Shown: positions 33,200-41,844 of the stretch, piece by piece | Numbering within the stretch: position 1 is the stretch's first letter | Layout: every line of letters begins with the position of its first letter | DNA from: JANNVK01 sp031430435 | Lineage (GTDB): Bacteria > Acidobacteriota > Blastocatellia > Pyrinomonadales > Pyrinomonadaceae | Length of the DNA stretch: 64,000 nucleotides | Direction: 5' to 3' | Assembly: GCA_031430435.1 (NCBI GenBank) | Contig: JANPBM010000102.1 | Coordinates: forward strand, 1 to 64,000 | Notes under the pieces: model-generated | Databases searched by the model: none | What the model was told of the DNA's origin: nothing | The model's input: only the letters and a program-made list of their open reading frames with translations | Position numbers and translations under genes: made by a program

Positions 33200-33951
33200 A
33201 ACAATTTGAAGGAAAAGTTGCGATTGTAACAGGCGGAACTTCGGGAATCGGACGAGCAACTGCGGTTGCGTTCGCCCGCGAAGCCGCAAAAGTTGTCGTT
33301 ACGGGACGACGCGAAGAACAAGGACTGGAAACAGTTAAATTAATCGAAGAAATCGGCGGCGAAGGTTTGTTTATAAAAACCGATATTCGCATTGCCGATG
33401 ATGTTAAAGCGATGGTCGAAAAAACCGTAAGCGCGTTCGGACGTTTGGATTATGCGTTTAATAATGCCGGCGTTGAGCAAGGATTTACGGCATTTCCTGA
33501 GCTTGAAGAAAAACATTTCGACAAAGTTATGGATACAAACGTGAAAGGCGTTTGGCTTTCAATGAAGTATCAAATTCCCGAAATTTTGAAAGCCGGCGGC
33601 GGTGCAATCGTTAATTGCGCATCGGTCGCAGGTGTTATCGGAATGGCAAACGCTCCGGCTTACATTGCCTCAAAACACGCGGTTATCGGTTTGACAAAAG
33701 CCGCCGCACTTGAATACGGAAAACAAAATATCCGCATCAATTCGGTGCTTCCGGGCGGAATCGAAACGCCGATGATTGACCGATTTGCCGCCCAAGAAGG
33801 CGTTCGAGATTACCTCGCCTCGCTTCATCCGATCGGACGTTTGGGTAAACCCGACGAAATCGCCGAAGCCGTAATTTGGCTTTGCTCCGAAAAATCGAGT
33901 TTTGTCATCGGACACTCGCTTTTAGCCGACGGCGGTTGGACAGCGCAGTAA
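33196..33951 (+). CDS. Short-chain dehydrogenase/reductase
   Basis: 251 residues of a classical SDR. Cofactor motif TGGTSGIG (12-19), NNAG in the middle, catalytic Ser in CASVAGVIG and YxxxK (Y156, K160), with the C-terminal ADGGWTAQ ending. Arg in TGRRE after strand 2 favours NADP(H). Substrate is unknown. Its start codon overlaps the rrf2 stop, so the two are translated together; such SDRs are common in electrophile or quinone stress operons. Confidence 0.92.
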   Translation: MKQFEGKVAIVTGGTSGIGRATAVAFAREAAKVVVTGRREEQGLETVKLIEEIGGEGLFIKTDIRIADDVKAMVEKTVSAFGRLDYAFNNAGVEQGFTAFPELEEKHFDKVMDTNVKGVWLSMKYQIPEILKAGGGAIVNCASVAGVIGMANAPAYIASKHAVIGLTKAAALEYGKQNIRINSVLPGGIETPMIDRFAAQEGVRDYLASLHPIGRLGKPDEIAEAVIWLCSEKSSFVIGHSLLADGGWTAQ

Positions 33952-33968
33952 AAATGTAAAAGGTAAAA

Positions 33969-34442
33969 ATGCTGATTCGTTATACAAAAAACCTCGGAAA
34001 ATATGATGACTTTGAATGTGTTCGCGACGACGGTTCAACGCATAAAGTTAAGATGCCGAAGATTGGAAGTTTGCCGCACGACCTTGTGCATTTTGTTGTC
34101 GAAAAAGAACTTGGGATGACAAACGGGTTTTATGCGCATGTTCAAAAAGGTTTGATTGACGGCTATTATTTGAAAACCGAAACGGCTGAAAACCTCGAAC
34201 AAAGCACGATTGACGCGAAACACGCCGAAAGTGTCGTGGAATGTTTTCAAGCCGAAGTTGTTTCGGGAAATCAATCGCCCGAAGATTTTCAGTATTTTGT
34301 AAATGTAACTTGCGAGGCTCGGAAAATTCCGCATTTTGAAATTTCTACGGAGCAAATCGAACGAATCAGGCAAGGAATTTCAGAACTGTATAAGCGTTGG
34401 AATGCCGTCAAAATCGGCGATACGCTTGAACTTGAATTTTAA
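33969..34442 (+). CDS. Hypothetical protein (no family recognised)
   Basis: 157 residues, no signal peptide or membrane segment. Begins with a beta-rich stretch (MLIRYTKNLGKYDDFECVRD), then IGSLPHDLVHFVVEKELG and FYAHVQKGLIDGYYLKTE, and a helical end (ISTEQIERIRQGISELYKRW). It is 17 bp after the SDR gene and 22 bp before the nitroreductase gene, so it belongs to the same transcript. A small cytosolic protein of the stress operon; no activity can be claimed. Confidence 0.75.
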   Translation: MLIRYTKNLGKYDDFECVRDDGSTHKVKMPKIGSLPHDLVHFVVEKELGMTNGFYAHVQKGLIDGYYLKTETAENLEQSTIDAKHAESVVECFQAEVVSGNQSPEDFQYFVNVTCEARKIPHFEISTEQIERIRQGISELYKRWNAVKIGDTLELEF

Positions 34443-34464
34443 CGAACAAAGGGAAAAATAAAAT

Positions 34465-35109
34465 ATGAAAAACGAAGAACTTATCGAAAAACTGAATTGG
34501 CGTTACGCCGTCAAAAAATTCGACCCGACACGGAAAGTTTCCGCTGCAAATTGGCAGACATTGGAGCAGAGTTTAATGCTTACGCCGACAAGTTTCGGCT
34601 TGCAACCATACAAATTTATTGTTATTACGGACGAAAAAACAAAAGCCGAATTACAGCCGTTTGCGTGGAATCAATCGCAAGTTACAAGCTGTTCGCATTT
34701 GGTCGTAATTGCGACAAAGAATGAAGTTACGGAAGCGGACGTGGACGAATACATCAACCGCATAATGGAAGTTCGCGGCACGGATTACAACGATGACATG
34801 AAAAATTTTCAGGGTATGATTAACGGATTTCGTCAAAATGCCGCCGAACAAGGTTGGATGCAACAATGGACGCACAAACAATCTTATATTGCACTCGGTT
34901 TTTTGATGGAAACCGCCGCGCTTTTGGACATTGATTCGTGTCCGATGGAAGGATTTAACGCGGCTGATTTCGATCGCATTTTAGGTTTAGAAGCAGAAGG
35001 TTATTCAACTGCGGTGCTGTGTCCGGTCGGTTATCGCGCCGCCGAAGACTGGCTCGCAAATCTGCCGAAAGTACGGTTTGATTCAAGCAAATTGGTCAAA
35101 CATATTTAG
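34465..35109 (+). CDS. NfsB-type NAD(P)H-dependent nitroreductase
   Basis: 214 residues, the usual length. FMN-site pattern near the start (LNWRYAVKKFDPTRK), TPTSFGLQPYKFIVI (about 37-51), the central WTHKQSYIALGFLMETAALL helix and the C-terminal AVLCPVGYRAAEDW. These homodimeric flavoenzymes reduce nitroaromatics, quinones or other electrophiles with NAD(P)H. Its place with SDR, DoxX and dioxygenase genes under an Rrf2 regulator fits quinone or electrophile detoxification. Physiological substrate unknown. Confidence 0.9.
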   Translation: MKNEELIEKLNWRYAVKKFDPTRKVSAANWQTLEQSLMLTPTSFGLQPYKFIVITDEKTKAELQPFAWNQSQVTSCSHLVVIATKNEVTEADVDEYINRIMEVRGTDYNDDMKNFQGMINGFRQNAAEQGWMQQWTHKQSYIALGFLMETAALLDIDSCPMEGFNAADFDRILGLEAEGYSTAVLCPVGYRAAEDWLANLPKVRFDSSKLVKHI

Positions 35110-35127
35110 ACTGAAAGGAGAAAAATA

Positions 35128-35520
35128 ATGAGTGATTTTTGGACATCTTGGCAACCGAGAATTTTAAGTTTATTGCGATTTTTTGCCGGCTTTTTGATGC
35201 TCTGGCACGGTTCGCAAAAACTGTTTAACTTTCCGTATTCGGAACGCGGCGGAGCAGACGGCGCATTTATGATTTTCGCCGGAGTTTTAGAATTCGGCGG
35301 CGGAATTTTGATCGCAATCGGACTTTTTACGCGTTGGTCGGCGTTTTTGTTGAGCGGAACGATGGCAGTCGCATATTGGATGGCACACGGCACAAGCTCG
35401 TTTTTACCGATTCAAAATAAAGGCGAACTTGCCGTTTTATATTGTTTTGTTTATCTGTATCTTTTCTTTGCGGGCGGCGGTTCGTGGAGTTTGGATAATT
35501 TATTGAAAAAGAAAGACTGA
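35128..35520 (+). CDS. DoxX-family membrane protein
   Basis: 130 residues with four predicted membrane helices. The DoxX start LSLLRFFAGFLMLWHGSQKLF is followed by GAFMIFAGVLEFGGGILIAIG and FLLSGTMAVAYWMAHGT. DoxX-type proteins associate with thiol/quinone oxidoreduction in several bacteria, but activity is mostly unproven. It lies 18 bp after the nitroreductase and 1 bp before the thioredoxin-like gene. Confidence 0.9.
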   Translation: MSDFWTSWQPRILSLLRFFAGFLMLWHGSQKLFNFPYSERGGADGAFMIFAGVLEFGGGILIAIGLFTRWSAFLLSGTMAVAYWMAHGTSSFLPIQNKGELAVLYCFVYLYLFFAGGGSWSLDNLLKKKD

Positions 35521-35521
35521 G

Positions 35522-36112
35522 ATGAAAAACTATCTTGAAAAGGCGATGAGTTTTGAGCAATACATCGCCTTGATCGACAAGTTGCTCGCCGAAGATAAAA
35601 CAACGGGCGAAAATCAATCGGAAAACTACGTCCGGTTCGGCAAACTTAATCGCCAAAGAATGAAGCGTTTGGAAAAAACGGTAAAATTAGACGAAGCGTT
35701 TATCGAAAAAATCAAAGCCGTAAAGCGTCCGTTAATTTGGCTGACTTTAACGGAAGGTTGGTGCGGCGACGCGGCTCAAAATATTCCCGTGATTGAAAAA
35801 ATCGCGGCTGAAAATTCATTGATTCAAACCCGCTATTTGTTGCGGGACGAAAATCCGGAGCTGATGGATAAATACTTGACGAACGGCGGACGAGCAATTC
35901 CGCTTTTGATTTGTTTAGACGGCGAAACCTTTGAACCGCTCGGGAAATGGGGTTCGCGTCCGACCGTAATTCAAGCGTATTTTCTCGAATTAAAAAACGC
36001 GAAGGTTGAAAAAGACGAGCGAAACGAGTTAATTCAACGCCGTTATAATGCCGATAAAGAACACGCGATTCAAGCGGATTTCGCAAAATTGATTGAAACT
36101 TGGTTGCGGTAA
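35522..36112 (+). CDS. Thioredoxin-fold family protein
   Basis: 196 residues. The motif WLTLTEGWCGDAAQNIPVIEKIA holds one active-site Cys (WCGDA, the second Cys of CxxC replaced), then GRAIPLLICLDGE supplies the cis-Pro loop. This is a thioredoxin-like family seen in Bacteroidota and Acidobacteriota. With a single Cys it cannot act as a classical dithiol reductase unless another Cys takes part. It starts 1 bp after the DoxX stop, so it may serve as the electron partner of that membrane protein. Confidence 0.85.
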   Translation: MKNYLEKAMSFEQYIALIDKLLAEDKTTGENQSENYVRFGKLNRQRMKRLEKTVKLDEAFIEKIKAVKRPLIWLTLTEGWCGDAAQNIPVIEKIAAENSLIQTRYLLRDENPELMDKYLTNGGRAIPLLICLDGETFEPLGKWGSRPTVIQAYFLELKNAKVEKDERNELIQRRYNADKEHAIQADFAKLIETWLR

Positions 36113-36134
36113 AAATCGATTCTACTCCAATTTT

Positions 36135-36899
36135 ATGATGCCTGTAATTTTTGTCGGACACGGCAATCCGATGTATGCGATTGCCGAAAACGAATTCACG
36201 CGAACGTGGCAACAACTGGGTCAAATACTGCCGAAACCGCAAGCGATTGTTGTCATTTCGGCTCATTGGGAGACTGTCGGAACATATATTACGGCAATGG
36301 CGCGACCGCGAACCATTCATGATTTTTACGGCTTTCCGCAAGCGCTTTTTGATGTTCAATACAACGCTGCCGGAAATCCGCAACTTGCTCGCAGAATTGC
36401 CGATAAGTTACAGCAAACAAACGTTCAAGCCGATGAAAATTGGGGTTTGGATCACGGTGCTTGGTCGGTTTTACGGCACATTTATCCTGAAGCGAATGTG
36501 CCGACGATTCAACTCAGTTTAGACACGACAAAAGCGGTTTCGGAACATTACAATCTCGCCAAAGAGTTACAATTTTTGCGAAACAACGGCGTTTTAATTG
36601 TCGGAAGCGGAAACATTGTCCACAATCTGCGTTTGGCGGATTTCAATAAAACTTCGGGCGATGATTGGGCGATTGCCGCCAATGAGACTTTGAAAAAACT
36701 GGTTTTAGCCGACGATCACGAAAGTTTAATCAACTACGAAAGACTCGGAAAAAACATCGGACTCGCCATTCCGACACCCGAACATTATTTGCCGTTACTC
36801 TATATTTTGGCGTTGAAAAACAAAGGTGAAACGACCGAGATTTTTAACGATGCGGTCGAACTCGGATCACTTTCAATGACATCGTTCAAATTCGGTTAG
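36135..36899 (+). CDS. ygiD: 4,5-DOPA-extradiol-dioxygenase-like protein (YgiD family)
   Basis: 254 residues from the ATG at 36135 (another follows at 36138); upstream in-frame codons belong to the preceding gene's frame overlap. LigB-type fold with metal-binding His in FVGHGNPM, ISAHWET and WGLDHGAWSVL, and HNLR plus PTPEHYLPL later. Ring cleavage of catechol-type substrates is the family role. It ends the stress operon and overlaps the opposite-strand gene by 4 bp. The true substrate may be a toxic catechol rather than DOPA. Confidence 0.88.
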   Translation: MMPVIFVGHGNPMYAIAENEFTRTWQQLGQILPKPQAIVVISAHWETVGTYITAMARPRTIHDFYGFPQALFDVQYNAAGNPQLARRIADKLQQTNVQADENWGLDHGAWSVLRHIYPEANVPTIQLSLDTTKAVSEHYNLAKELQFLRNNGVLIVGSGNIVHNLRLADFNKTSGDDWAIAANETLKKLVLADDHESLINYERLGKNIGLAIPTPEHYLPLLYILALKNKGETTEIFNDAVELGSLSMTSFKFG

Positions 36900-37495
36900 T
36901 GTAAACAATGCGGCTCGTAAAACTTAAAATCCGAGGTGAATTCGGCAACTTTTTTGCCGTTCACAAACTTTTGCAACGTTCCTTTTAATGCTTTTTTGCC
37001 TTCTTCAAAGTTATAAAACTCATTGCCGAATTCGCCTGTAAATTTATACTTAATACCGCGAATTTTGTTTGTTGTGAAACTTATGTTTCTTCCATTAGTT
37101 TTTATCTGAATAGCGTGAAAATCATCGTCGTCATTTACCGAATCATCTTTGTTTACAGTTAAAATCATTGCCGACCATTTAAATTCTTCAGTTTGCGGAT
37201 TTTCAGAATCTCTGTCAAGCGAAATTGCCCAAACTTCTTTCATCCCTTTGAATTTATCGGCAATAAACCAACCGTAATAATATTCATTTGTATCAAACGA
37301 ATCGAAAAAAGGCTTGAAAGTTTTATTTTCATATATTTCGTTGTTCGGAACGAACGAACAAATATAAGTTTCATCTTCGCCTGCGATTTGAACCTTTTCA
37401 TCCAAGCGAGAATCTGAAACATTTACAAAGTAAAATGAGTAAGAAAACAAAACTCCGACCGCAAATGTCGATAAACCGACTAAAATATTTTTCAT
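36896..37495 (-). CDS. Membrane-anchored hypothetical protein
   Basis: 199 residues with one N-terminal membrane or signal segment (KNILVGLSTFAVGVLFSYSF, about 2-21), no lipobox, and a beta-rich remainder (TYICSFVPNNEIYENKTF, WFIADKFKGMKEVWAIS, ISFTTNKIRGIKYKFTGEFG). No family recognised. Ends convergently with the YgiD-like gene with a 4-bp overlap. Most likely faces the periplasm. Confidence 0.7.
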   Translation of the reverse strand: MKNILVGLSTFAVGVLFSYSFYFVNVSDSRLDEKVQIAGEDETYICSFVPNNEIYENKTFKPFFDSFDTNEYYYGWFIADKFKGMKEVWAISLDRDSENPQTEEFKWSAMILTVNKDDSVNDDDDFHAIQIKTNGRNISFTTNKIRGIKYKFTGEFGNEFYNFEEGKKALKGTLQKFVNGKKVAEFTSDFKFYEPHCLH

Positions 37496-37570
37496 AAAGC
37501 TGAGTCTCCAATCGAAATTTACGCCTGAATCAAAAGAATGTCAACCCAAATTTTACACGCTGAAAATCAC

Positions 37571-37611
37571 AATAAATATGCGTGCCTGATAACTCGACAC
37601 GCATATTTATT
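37571..37611. terminator. 14-bp perfect hairpin
   Basis: AATAAATATGCGTG / CACGCATATTTATT (37571-37584, 37598-37611) with a 13-nt loop, 15 bp past the stop codon of the membrane protein at 37627. It is followed by a T-rich stretch on the plus strand. Confidence 0.7.
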
Positions 37612-37626
37612 TTTGTTTGAAGTATA

Positions 37627-38529
37627 TTAATAGTTCGGCTGATTATTAAAAATCGGCGGCGGCGGCGGTTGCTGATAAGCGGCATTAAGCGTCGGTCCGC
37701 CGAAAACGTTGCGGTATGCGGCAAATATAGACGCATATAACAGCGGCGCGACAAATAATAGACCGACGAGACAAAGCAAAGTTCCCGCTATGACCATCAA
37801 ACCTTGCAGAATAATAAAACCGATCAACGGAAGAATGTTACTTAATCCGCCGCGAAAACTCGCGCTCAAGGCTTGCATTCCCGAAAGATTGCGTTCGGCA
37901 ATCAGCGGATAAACAAAGGTTGTGAAAACGGTGATTATTAAAGTCAGGATGACGGCGATAAGCGCGACAACAAAGATAAGCCCGAACAACTTTGTAAACA
38001 GTTGCGGATCGAATTTTCCGTCTTTCAGCATCATTTCGGCACCCATCGTAACCCCGAAAACTACGCCGACAACGACGGATCCGATGGCGATTGCGTAATT
38101 TATGAGCGACATAATTACGGAATAAATCAAACACGGCTGAAGTTTATTGAAACCGCTGAATAAATCTCCGAATTCCACAGATCCGGTTTGGACTTTCCGC
38201 GAAAGCGCGTTCATCAGACCGCACATTAACATTCCGATCAGCGTTGACAGCAAAACACCCGTAAAAATACTGATGGTTAATGAAACTATCTGCGGAATAA
38301 CTGCGGCTGAAACACTTGCCGCACCGCCGTCTTTACTGACTCCGCCGAGAACTGCGGCGACACCGAGCGTAATTGCGTTATTTACCAAACTGATGGCGAA
38401 TGACGCAGCCACAGCAATCAAGATAAGCACCGAAGTCATCCCGAAAAATAACCAGTAATCATCCTTGATAATGTCCCAGCCTGCTTGAATACTCCCGACA
38501 GGTTTAACCGCATTTGATTGAATTTCCAT
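37627..38529 (-). CDS. Polytopic membrane protein (no assigned function)
   Basis: 300 residues with about six membrane helices. Order: a cytosolic start with GWDIIKDDYWLFFGMTSVLI, helices at about 28-50, 85-105, 135-165, 185-215 and a C-terminal pair (IIPLIGFIILQGLMVIAG-like, VGLLFVAPLLYASIFAAYR). The last 17 residues are Pro/Asn-rich. Resembles the glycerophosphodiester-phosphodiesterase membrane-domain or DUF975-like group, without certainty. Monocistronic, ending at a strong hairpin. Confidence 0.75.
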   Translation of the reverse strand: MEIQSNAVKPVGSIQAGWDIIKDDYWLFFGMTSVLILIAVAASFAISLVNNAITLGVAAVLGGVSKDGGAASVSAAVIPQIVSLTISIFTGVLLSTLIGMLMCGLMNALSRKVQTGSVEFGDLFSGFNKLQPCLIYSVIMSLINYAIAIGSVVVGVVFGVTMGAEMMLKDGKFDPQLFTKLFGLIFVVALIAVILTLIITVFTTFVYPLIAERNLSGMQALSASFRGGLSNILPLIGFIILQGLMVIAGTLLCLVGLLFVAPLLYASIFAAYRNVFGGPTLNAAYQQPPPPPIFNNQPNY

Positions 38530-38691
38530 ATTCGAATCTCCTTTATTATTTTGAAAACATTTAAATTTTCAGACGCTGAAAAGATAACATTATATCGAGT
38601 TTTTTACCGGTGAGTTTTTGTAATAAAAAGTATCGGCGAATAAAACTCTTTGTTTTAATCTGTGGCAGTCCCGAAAAACACCATTTCCAAA

Positions 38692-39078
38692 CTACGCGGC
38701 TGATTTTAACTTGCTCGCCAAATTTGCCAAAAACTGCGGATTTTCGAGCATTTCTATCGTAACAACTTCGCTTTTTGGTTGTTTGGCATTTTCCATTGCT
38801 TTGCGAAGTTCTTGGTTAATCTGCGTTTGATACGGCAAATTTCCGAGTTTCGCGGCTTGCTCTTTGTAAAAATCAATTAAATCGGCATCAAGCAAAATTG
38901 TAACTTTCAGTTTTTGTTCTTTACGCGGCGTAATATGTCTTGCACGGCGAAAAGTATGTTTCCCGACACTTGGCAGATATTCTTCTTCTACGCCTTGTTG
39001 ACGCATTTCATCTATATCTTGCTCTGTATATTCAAACTCAAAGGTTTTAGCGGTCGAATTCGTTTCTTGCTTTTTCAT
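38692..39078 (-). CDS. BrnA-like ribbon-helix-helix antitoxin
   Basis: 128 residues from the ATG at 39078 (the upstream in-frame start lacks similarity). FEYTEQDIDEMRQQGVEEEYL and KVTILLDADLIDFYKEQAAK, ending YQTQINQELRKAME, are typical of BrnA-type RHH antitoxins and transcriptional repressors. No BrnT toxin gene precedes it; instead an AT-rich gene of unknown function ends 7 bp upstream. It is therefore an orphan antitoxin, or the partner of that unrelated gene. Confidence 0.75.
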   Translation of the reverse strand: MKKQETNSTAKTFEFEYTEQDIDEMRQQGVEEEYLPSVGKHTFRRARHITPRKEQKLKVTILLDADLIDFYKEQAAKLGNLPYQTQINQELRKAMENAKQPKSEVVTIEMLENPQFLANLASKLKSAA

Positions 39079-39085
39079 AATATAC

Positions 39086-39949
39086 TTAGCTATTGAAATA
39101 TGATTCGTAACGAAATTTGTAACCTTCTTCAAAGATTTCGCTTAAAGGTATTAATTCACTCCATAAGTATTTAAGGTTTTCTTTTTCTCCATAGTTGAAT
39201 TTCATCTCAATCTCGGTAAAAAATAGAGCCATAAGAAAGACTGAAATAGCTTTTTGCGTATCAGCCCAACTCTCCTTATCTTCTCTAGTAACTCCTGTTC
39301 CAAGAGGAAAATCTTGGTCGTCTAAAATGGTAACAAGTTCGTCTTTCCAAAATGGAGAGAGGTGAGATAACCCTGATAATTCTTTATATAGCACACTATT
39401 AAGGAACTCAATCAATGGAATCAAAGTTGTAGTTGGATGTTCACGACGCAAAATTCTCAGCATTTTTTCAGGAGTAAAGCCACTTGTAATGCCTTCTGAG
39501 TCAGATGTAGTAGTATTAATACTATATTTAACTTTTAATTTATCATTTCGGACTTTTCTCGAACTAATACGAGGTTGAAGTCTATCTATATTTGCGTAAC
39601 CTGTTTCCCAAGATTTGATTAATAAATCTTGCTCCTTATACTGAGTTTTGTAAAGAATTATCATGTTGTTGGGGATATCTTCTAATAGAAACGCAAATAT
39701 TAAAAAATTCTCATAGATACATCGATTCAATATAGGAGAAACGACACTATTTTTTAAATCCGTACTCTTATCAGTTACATTCTTTACATTTTGAAGGAAT
39801 TGGCAAGCAATTGAAAAATAACCAAATATATTTTCCCTAGCACTATCAACAGTACTAAATTCATTAGGAAAATTGTTGTAAAGATTGGTTTTAGTGGTTT
39901 CAATAAGACTGTTAAATATAACTTTAAATTTTTCTTCTGGTTCTGACAT
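39086..39949 (-). CDS. AT-rich gene, DUF5677-like hypothetical protein
   Basis: 287 residues, all helical, no signal or membrane segment. RCIYENFLIFAFLLEDI and YKELSGLSHLSPFWKDE resemble DUF5677-type proteins, in which conserved R, E and H residues sit in a helical bundle. Base composition is clearly more AT-rich than flanking genes, as in the methyltransferase cassette, suggesting horizontal gain. It ends 7 bp before the BrnA-like start, so the two probably share a transcript and may form a toxin-antitoxin-like unit. Function unknown. Confidence 0.65.
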   Translation of the reverse strand: MSEPEEKFKVIFNSLIETTKTNLYNNFPNEFSTVDSARENIFGYFSIACQFLQNVKNVTDKSTDLKNSVVSPILNRCIYENFLIFAFLLEDIPNNMIILYKTQYKEQDLLIKSWETGYANIDRLQPRISSRKVRNDKLKVKYSINTTTSDSEGITSGFTPEKMLRILRREHPTTTLIPLIEFLNSVLYKELSGLSHLSPFWKDELVTILDDQDFPLGTGVTREDKESWADTQKAISVFLMALFFTEIEMKFNYGEKENLKYLWSELIPLSEIFEEGYKFRYESYFNS

Positions 39950-40045
39950 AATAAATATTTCTTCCTTTTTTGTTTTTAGTTTTCGTAGTAGAGATTACAA
40001 TTTTCAATAGGTTATACTCTTAAAATAACAGCTTTTGAAATCGCA

Positions 40046-41590
40046 TCATTCCCACTCAATCGTACTCGGCGGTTTCGACGAAATATCATACACAACTCTG
40101 TTTACGCCGCGAACTTCGGACGTTATCCGCGATGATGCTTTTTGCAAAAATTCGTGCGGCAGTCTCGCCCAATCTGCGGTCATTCCGTCGGTTGAGGTGA
40201 CGGCTCGCAAGCAGACGGTTTTTTCGTAAGTGCGAAAGTCGCCCATTACGCCGACGGATTGAATCGGCAAAAGCACGGCGAAGGCTTGCCATACTTCTTT
40301 ATATAAACTGAAATTGTGCAGTTCTTCGATAAAAATTGTGTCGCATTTTTGCAGTAATTCTACCTTTTCGGGCGTGATGTCGCCCAAGATTCTGACCGCA
40401 AGTCCGGGACCCGGAAACGGATGACGCATCAAAATATCTTCGGGAATGTTCAGTTCTCTGCCGAAAGTTCTCACTTCGTCTTTGAATAATTCACGCAACG
40501 GTTCAATGAGTTTTAAGTTCATTTTCTCCGGCAAACCGCCGACGTTGTGATGCGATTTTATTGTTACGCTCGCCCCGCGAAGGCTGACGGATTCGATCAC
40601 ATCGGGATAAAGCGTGCCTTGCACAAGGAATTTTGCGTCGCCGACCTTTTTTGCTTCACGCTCAAAAACTTCGATAAAAAGTCCGCCGATAATTTTGCGT
40701 TTTGTTTCGGGATCGGAAACGTCTTTTAATTTCGCGTAAAATTCGCTTGATGCGTCAACGCCGATAACGTTCAGATTCAAGTTTTCACGATACATTTTGA
40801 GCGTCGATTCAAACTCATCGGCACGCAATAAACCGTTGTTCACGAAAACGCACGCCTGCCGATTCCCGATCGCTTCGTGAACCAAAACCGCCGCGACAGT
40901 TGAATCAACTCCGCCCGAAAGTCCGCAGATTACGTTGCCCGTTTCGCCGACAATTTGTTTGATTTTCGCAATTTCTTCGGTAATAAAACTCGCCGCCGAC
41001 CAATCTGCCGTACAATTTGAAATTTGGAATATGAAATTTGAAATTATCTCTTTTCCGAGTGGCGTGTGCGAAACTTCGGGGTGAAATTGAACGGCGTAAA
41101 GTTGTTTGTCGGCGTTTTCAATCGCCGTGATGACATCGCCCGTGGTTGCGGTTGTGCGAAAGCCTTCGGGCAAGTTTGTAACGTGATCGCCGTGGCTCAT
41201 CCAAACATCAAGTTTTTCGGGTAAATCGTTGAATAACAATGACTTTCCGCTTAATAATTTCAGTTCGGCGTGTCCGTACTCGCGTTTGGAAGCAGGCGTT
41301 GAACTTCCGCCCAAATCGGTTGCCATCAACTGCATTCCGTAGCAAATTCCCAGAATCGGCACGTTGATTTTGTCGTAAAAATCGGCGTTGATTTTCGGTG
41401 CGTCATCGTCGTAAACGGAACTTGGTCCGCCCGACAAAATCACGCCTTTGGGTTGTCGTTCGATGATTTTATCGAGCGAATAATGGTAAGGGACAATTTC
41501 GCAATAAACGCCGAGTTCGCGCACGCGACGAGCAATCAGTTGCGTATATTGCGAACCGAAATCGAGAATTAAAATAAGTTCATGTTGCAT
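40046..41590 (-). CDS. guaA: GMP synthase (glutamine-hydrolysing)
   Basis: Amidates XMP to GMP with glutamine and ATP, the last step of GMP synthesis. 514 residues, standard length. The class I amidotransferase domain (1-200) has GICYGMQ with nucleophile Cys83 and FHPEVSHTP carrying the catalytic His. The ATP-pyrophosphatase domain has the PP motif GLSGGVDSTVAA near 223. The C-terminal dimerisation domain ends YDISSKPPSTIEWE, as usual. It ends 95 bp from the AT-rich hypothetical gene. Confidence 0.97.
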   Translation of the reverse strand: MQHELILILDFGSQYTQLIARRVRELGVYCEIVPYHYSLDKIIERQPKGVILSGGPSSVYDDDAPKINADFYDKINVPILGICYGMQLMATDLGGSSTPASKREYGHAELKLLSGKSLLFNDLPEKLDVWMSHGDHVTNLPEGFRTTATTGDVITAIENADKQLYAVQFHPEVSHTPLGKEIISNFIFQISNCTADWSAASFITEEIAKIKQIVGETGNVICGLSGGVDSTVAAVLVHEAIGNRQACVFVNNGLLRADEFESTLKMYRENLNLNVIGVDASSEFYAKLKDVSDPETKRKIIGGLFIEVFEREAKKVGDAKFLVQGTLYPDVIESVSLRGASVTIKSHHNVGGLPEKMNLKLIEPLRELFKDEVRTFGRELNIPEDILMRHPFPGPGLAVRILGDITPEKVELLQKCDTIFIEELHNFSLYKEVWQAFAVLLPIQSVGVMGDFRTYEKTVCLRAVTSTDGMTADWARLPHEFLQKASSRITSEVRGVNRVVYDISSKPPSTIEWE

Positions 41591-41607
41591 AAAAGCTAGA
41601 TTTTAGC

Positions 41608-41642
41608 ATAAAAAAAGGCAACGCAGAATTGTGCGTTGCCTT
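41608..41642 (-). terminator. Rho-independent terminator of tRNA-Leu
   Basis: Perfect 11-bp stem (AAGGCAACGCA/TGCGTTGCCTT; 41615-41625 with 41632-41642), 6-nt loop, then a T-run read on the minus strand, starting 4 nt past the tRNA 3' end. Confidence 0.85.
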
Positions 41643-41646
41643 AAAA

Positions 41647-41731
41647 TACCGAAGGTCGGAGTCGAACCGACATGGGCGTTAAGCCCGCCAGATTTTGAGT
41701 CTGGTGCGTATACCAATTTCGCCACCCCGGC
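41647..41731 (-). tRNA. tRNA-Leu (CAA)
   Basis: 85-nt class II tRNA with a long variable arm (CGGGCTTAACGCCCAT). Acceptor GCCGGGG pairs with CTTCGGT through several G-U pairs, D-arm GCGAAATTGGTATACGC, anticodon loop CTCAAAA (anticodon CAA), T-arm GTCGGTTCGACTCCGAC. CCA is not encoded. Confidence 0.93.
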
Positions 41732-41749
41732 AAGTGTTACGAACTTTAC

Positions 41750-41778
41750 ATATTAAAACTCTCTGTCCGATTCGTCAA
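41750..41778 (-). promoter_or_regulatory. Promoter of tRNA-Leu
   Basis: Minus strand TTGACG (41778-41773), 17-nt spacer, TAATAT (41755-41750), 18 bp before the tRNA 5' end. Confidence 0.65.
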
Positions 41779-41844
41779 CTCTTGAGGTGAAAAAGTTTGA
41801 AAACCGCGTTGCGATTAACAAAAATTTGCGAGATTATTTAACCG

